Shown here piece after piece: positions 62,117 through 64,000 of a stretch of DNA of 64,000 nucleotides (positions within the stretch are counted from its first letter, which is position 1; every line of letters starts with the position of its first letter). The position numbers and the translations under genes were made by a program. The notes under the pieces are model-generated. The model ran no database searches and was not told the origin of the DNA. It saw only the letters and a program-made list of their open reading frames with translations. The stretch is taken from the NCBI GenBank assembly GCA_902779915.1, contig CACZDM010000002.1, positions 2,243-66,242 on the forward strand, in the 5' to 3' direction. This DNA is from Oscillospiraceae bacterium (lineage in GTDB: Bacteria; Bacillota; Clostridia; Oscillospirales; Ruminococcaceae).

Positions 62117-64000
62117 ACCTTTCCTTTTTAAAAGTCAATATAGCCGGCCTTCCGTGGGGACAAGTTCGAATATTTTCGTCAAAATACACCCGATTAACCA
62201 AAGCCTCAAGCTCCTTCGCGCTGTTTTGATCATTGGCTTTTATCGCAGCCCGACAAGCCATTGTGTGATACATATTGTCCAAAGTTTCTGGCGTCAAGTC
62301 ATTCACCTTTGTCTTTAAATTATAAACCATTTCATAGAAAATTTCAACAAAATTTTTAGCGTCTAAAACAGCTGGAATTTCCCGAATCAAAACGGCATGC
62401 CCTCCAAAATCTTCAACTCCAAATCCAAATTTTAGAAATAGTTCACTATTGTCAACAACCAGTTCATGATCTTCGTTTGAGCCCAAAATAACTTTCTTTG
62501 GAAGAATTAAAATCTGTCTTTCTAAATTATTCGACTCTTTTTTGATTTTTTCATATAATATTCTCTCATGCGCTGCGTGTTTATCGATAATAACAAAATT
62601 ATCTCCAACTTCAGCTAAAATATAGGTTTTAAATATTTCTCCAACAATCCTCAAATAATTTTGACTGTCTTCTGAAAAGACATCAGATGTTTTTTGAAAA
62701 TTACTTTTGGTATTATTTTCAGTTTTGCAAGTTTCTTCTGCGTTTGAAAAATTATCGATGACATCATTTTTTTTATCTTCAATTTGATTTTTATCCTTAT
62801 TTTTATAAATATTAGCACCGGATAAAAATTTATACTCTGAAAAATTTTCGACTTTGTCAATTTTATATGGCTTGGTTTGACAAAAAAGCTTATCCGAAAA
62901 AACATTAACCTTTTGGGCTTCATTTTTCGCCTCTGTGCTGGCCTTGATTTTTAGCTGACTTGGCTTAAATCCTCCATTATCCGCAAAATAGCTGCGTTTT
63001 AAGTCTAAAATTTTAGCTTCAGGCAGCTTATTATTTTCAGATATAGCCGCCTTTGTCGCAGAATATACCGCCCGTAAAACTTCTAATTCGTTTGAAAATC
63101 TGATCTCAATCTTTGCGGGATGAACATTTATGTCTAAATTTTTCGAAGGAATCTCTAAAAACAAGACAAAAGCCGGAAATTTTCCAACCATGGCAAAACC
63201 TTTAAACGCCTCTTCAACCCCCGAAACACACGTCCCAGCCTTAACATACCTCCCGTTAACAAAGCTAAGCTGCAAACTTCTGTTGTGGCGACAATGCCGC
63301 GGATTGCTGACAAATCCTTTGATTTTTATATGACCATCGTCATATTTAACTGGAATAAGTGTTTTATATATGTCTCTTCCAAAAATATTATAAATGACAT
63401 CACCAATCGACCCATTTCCAGAAGTTTGAAAAATCTTCTTTCCATCCCGCTTAAATTCAAAGGATATTTTGGGGTTGCTGATGGCCAATTTTTCCAAAAT
63501 ATCCCCTATGAAATTCGCCTCGGTTGAATCTTTTTTTAAAAATTTCAGTCTTGCTGGAACGTTGTAAAAAAGCTGCTCAATTGAAAACATCGCGCCGTCC
63601 AAACAGCTGACCCTCTCAAAGCCTTTTTCCTCTCCCGCTTCAATCAAATATCTCGTTCCAAGTTGGTCCCCTCGCCTCTTTGTCAAAACTTCAACCCGAG
63701 AAACCGCGCAAATCGACGCCAACGCCTCCCCTCGAAAGCCAAGCGTTTTGATGTTTTCCAAATCAAGCGCAGTTTCAACCTTGCTTGTGCAATGCCGCAA
63801 AAAAGCCAATTTGCAATCGCTTTGATCCATCCCTATTCCATTATCCACAACTCTAATCAACTTTTTTCCGCCATTTCTAATATTAACACATATAGACGTG
63901 GATTTTGCATCTATTGAATTTTCAACAAGCTCTTTAACAACAGAAGCCGGCCGCTCAACAACTTCGCCCGCCGCTATCAATTCATATATATTTTTGTCTA
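62085..64000 (-). CDS. mutL: DNA mismatch repair protein MutL (partial, N-terminus outside window)
   Basis: The matchmaker ATPase of mismatch repair. From the right edge the frame reads DKNIYELIAAGEVVERPASV, so it continues past base 64000 and the TTG at 63980 is not a real start. It shows the GHKL motifs ENSIDAKSTSI, DNGIGMDQSD and TLGFRGEALASI, a 150-residue linker, and the C-terminal dimerisation domain with DKHAAHERI and CPHGRPAIL. The DKHAAHERI resembles the DQHA(X)2E(X)4E endonuclease motif, suggesting a nicking MutL as in most Gram-positives. About 638 residues are visible. Confidence 0.95.
   Translation of the reverse strand, partial: DKNIYELIAAGEVVERPASVVKELVENSIDAKSTSICVNIRNGGKKLIRVVDNGIGMDQSDCKLAFLRHCTSKVETALDLENIKTLGFRGEALASICAVSRVEVLTKRRGDQLGTRYLIEAGEEKGFERVSCLDGAMFSIEQLFYNVPARLKFLKKDSTEANFIGDILEKLAISNPKISFEFKRDGKKIFQTSGNGSIGDVIYNIFGRDIYKTLIPVKYDDGHIKIKGFVSNPRHCRHNRSLQLSFVNGRYVKAGTCVSGVEEAFKGFAMVGKFPAFVLFLEIPSKNLDINVHPAKIEIRFSNELEVLRAVYSATKAAISENNKLPEAKILDLKRSYFADNGGFKPSQLKIKASTEAKNEAQKVNVFSDKLFCQTKPYKIDKVENFSEYKFLSGANIYKNKDKNQIEDKKNDVIDNFSNAEETCKTENNTKSNFQKTSDVFSEDSQNYLRIVGEIFKTYILAEVGDNFVIIDKHAAHERILYEKIKKESNNLERQILILPKKVILGSNEDHELVVDNSELFLKFGFGVEDFGGHAVLIREIPAVLDAKNFVEIFYEMVYNLKTKVNDLTPETLDNMYHTMACRAAIKANDQNSAKELEALVNRVYFDENIRTCPHGRPAILTFKKERFDKEFGRIQR

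Overview
The window comes from a low-GC, Gram-positive, spore-forming bacterium of the class Clostridia, probably near the Oscillospiraceae/Ruminococcaceae. I infer this from the Shine-Dalgarno-rich gene starts with frequent GTG and TTG codons, spoIIID, DivIVA/SepF, PPi-type phosphofructokinase, a single-chain FGAM synthase and the Firmicutes infC-rpmI-rplT order. No species is claimed. Most of the window is ordinary housekeeping sequence, densely packed and mostly on the minus strand.

Layout. 1-3.6 kb: a secreted polysaccharide deacetylase and metK, flanked by copies of a dispersed intergenic repeat. 3.6-6.4 kb: a secreted GLUG-repeat protein, two broken relatives of it (one on the opposite strand and previously hidden by a stop codon), spoIIID, and a Val-Asp-Phe-Gly tRNA operon. 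6.5-13.2 kb (minus): two HAD phosphatases, M18 aminopeptidase, lytic transglycosylase, coaE, tsaC/sua5, prfA and an HPr-like protein without the phospho-histidine. 13.3-18.4 kb (plus): mtaB and purL. 18.4-25.3 kb: P1B metal ATPase, GNAT acetyltransferase, trmB, PPi-phosphofructokinase, TspO and a cysteine-rich clostridial protein. 25.3-28.6 kb: an accessory stretch with two secreted proteins (Ig-like and transglutaminase-like) lying behind two nearly identical 139/144-bp upstream regions. 28.6-32.2 kb: membrane protein, rarA, glyA, rpmB. 32.2-33.5 kb: a gene-free stretch with a GC-rich 75-bp tandem repeat, a candidate structured RNA and another intergenic repeat.

33.5-52.2 kb (minus): nadD/yqeK-rsfS-leuS, then infC-rpmI-rplT-rRNA/tRNA methyltransferase-dprA-topA-trmFO-plsX-rnc-radical SAM-smc-ftsY-rdgB, a long co-oriented run. 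52.6-64 kb (minus): mutL (runs off the right edge)-miaA-HlyD-like-yggS-sepF-divIVA-ileS-lspA-rluD-DUF368, the usual Gram-positive division/translation cluster with an added membrane-anchored adaptor.

The best candidates for something undescribed are the dispersed intergenic repeat family (at least six good copies, some in tandem pairs, always between genes), the tandem-repeat plus structured-RNA locus at 32.4-33.1 kb, the duplicated upstream regions of the secreted proteins, and the NadD-YqeK fusion whose NadD half has lost most of its signature loops. All functional proposals for these are inference; no search or folding program could be run.
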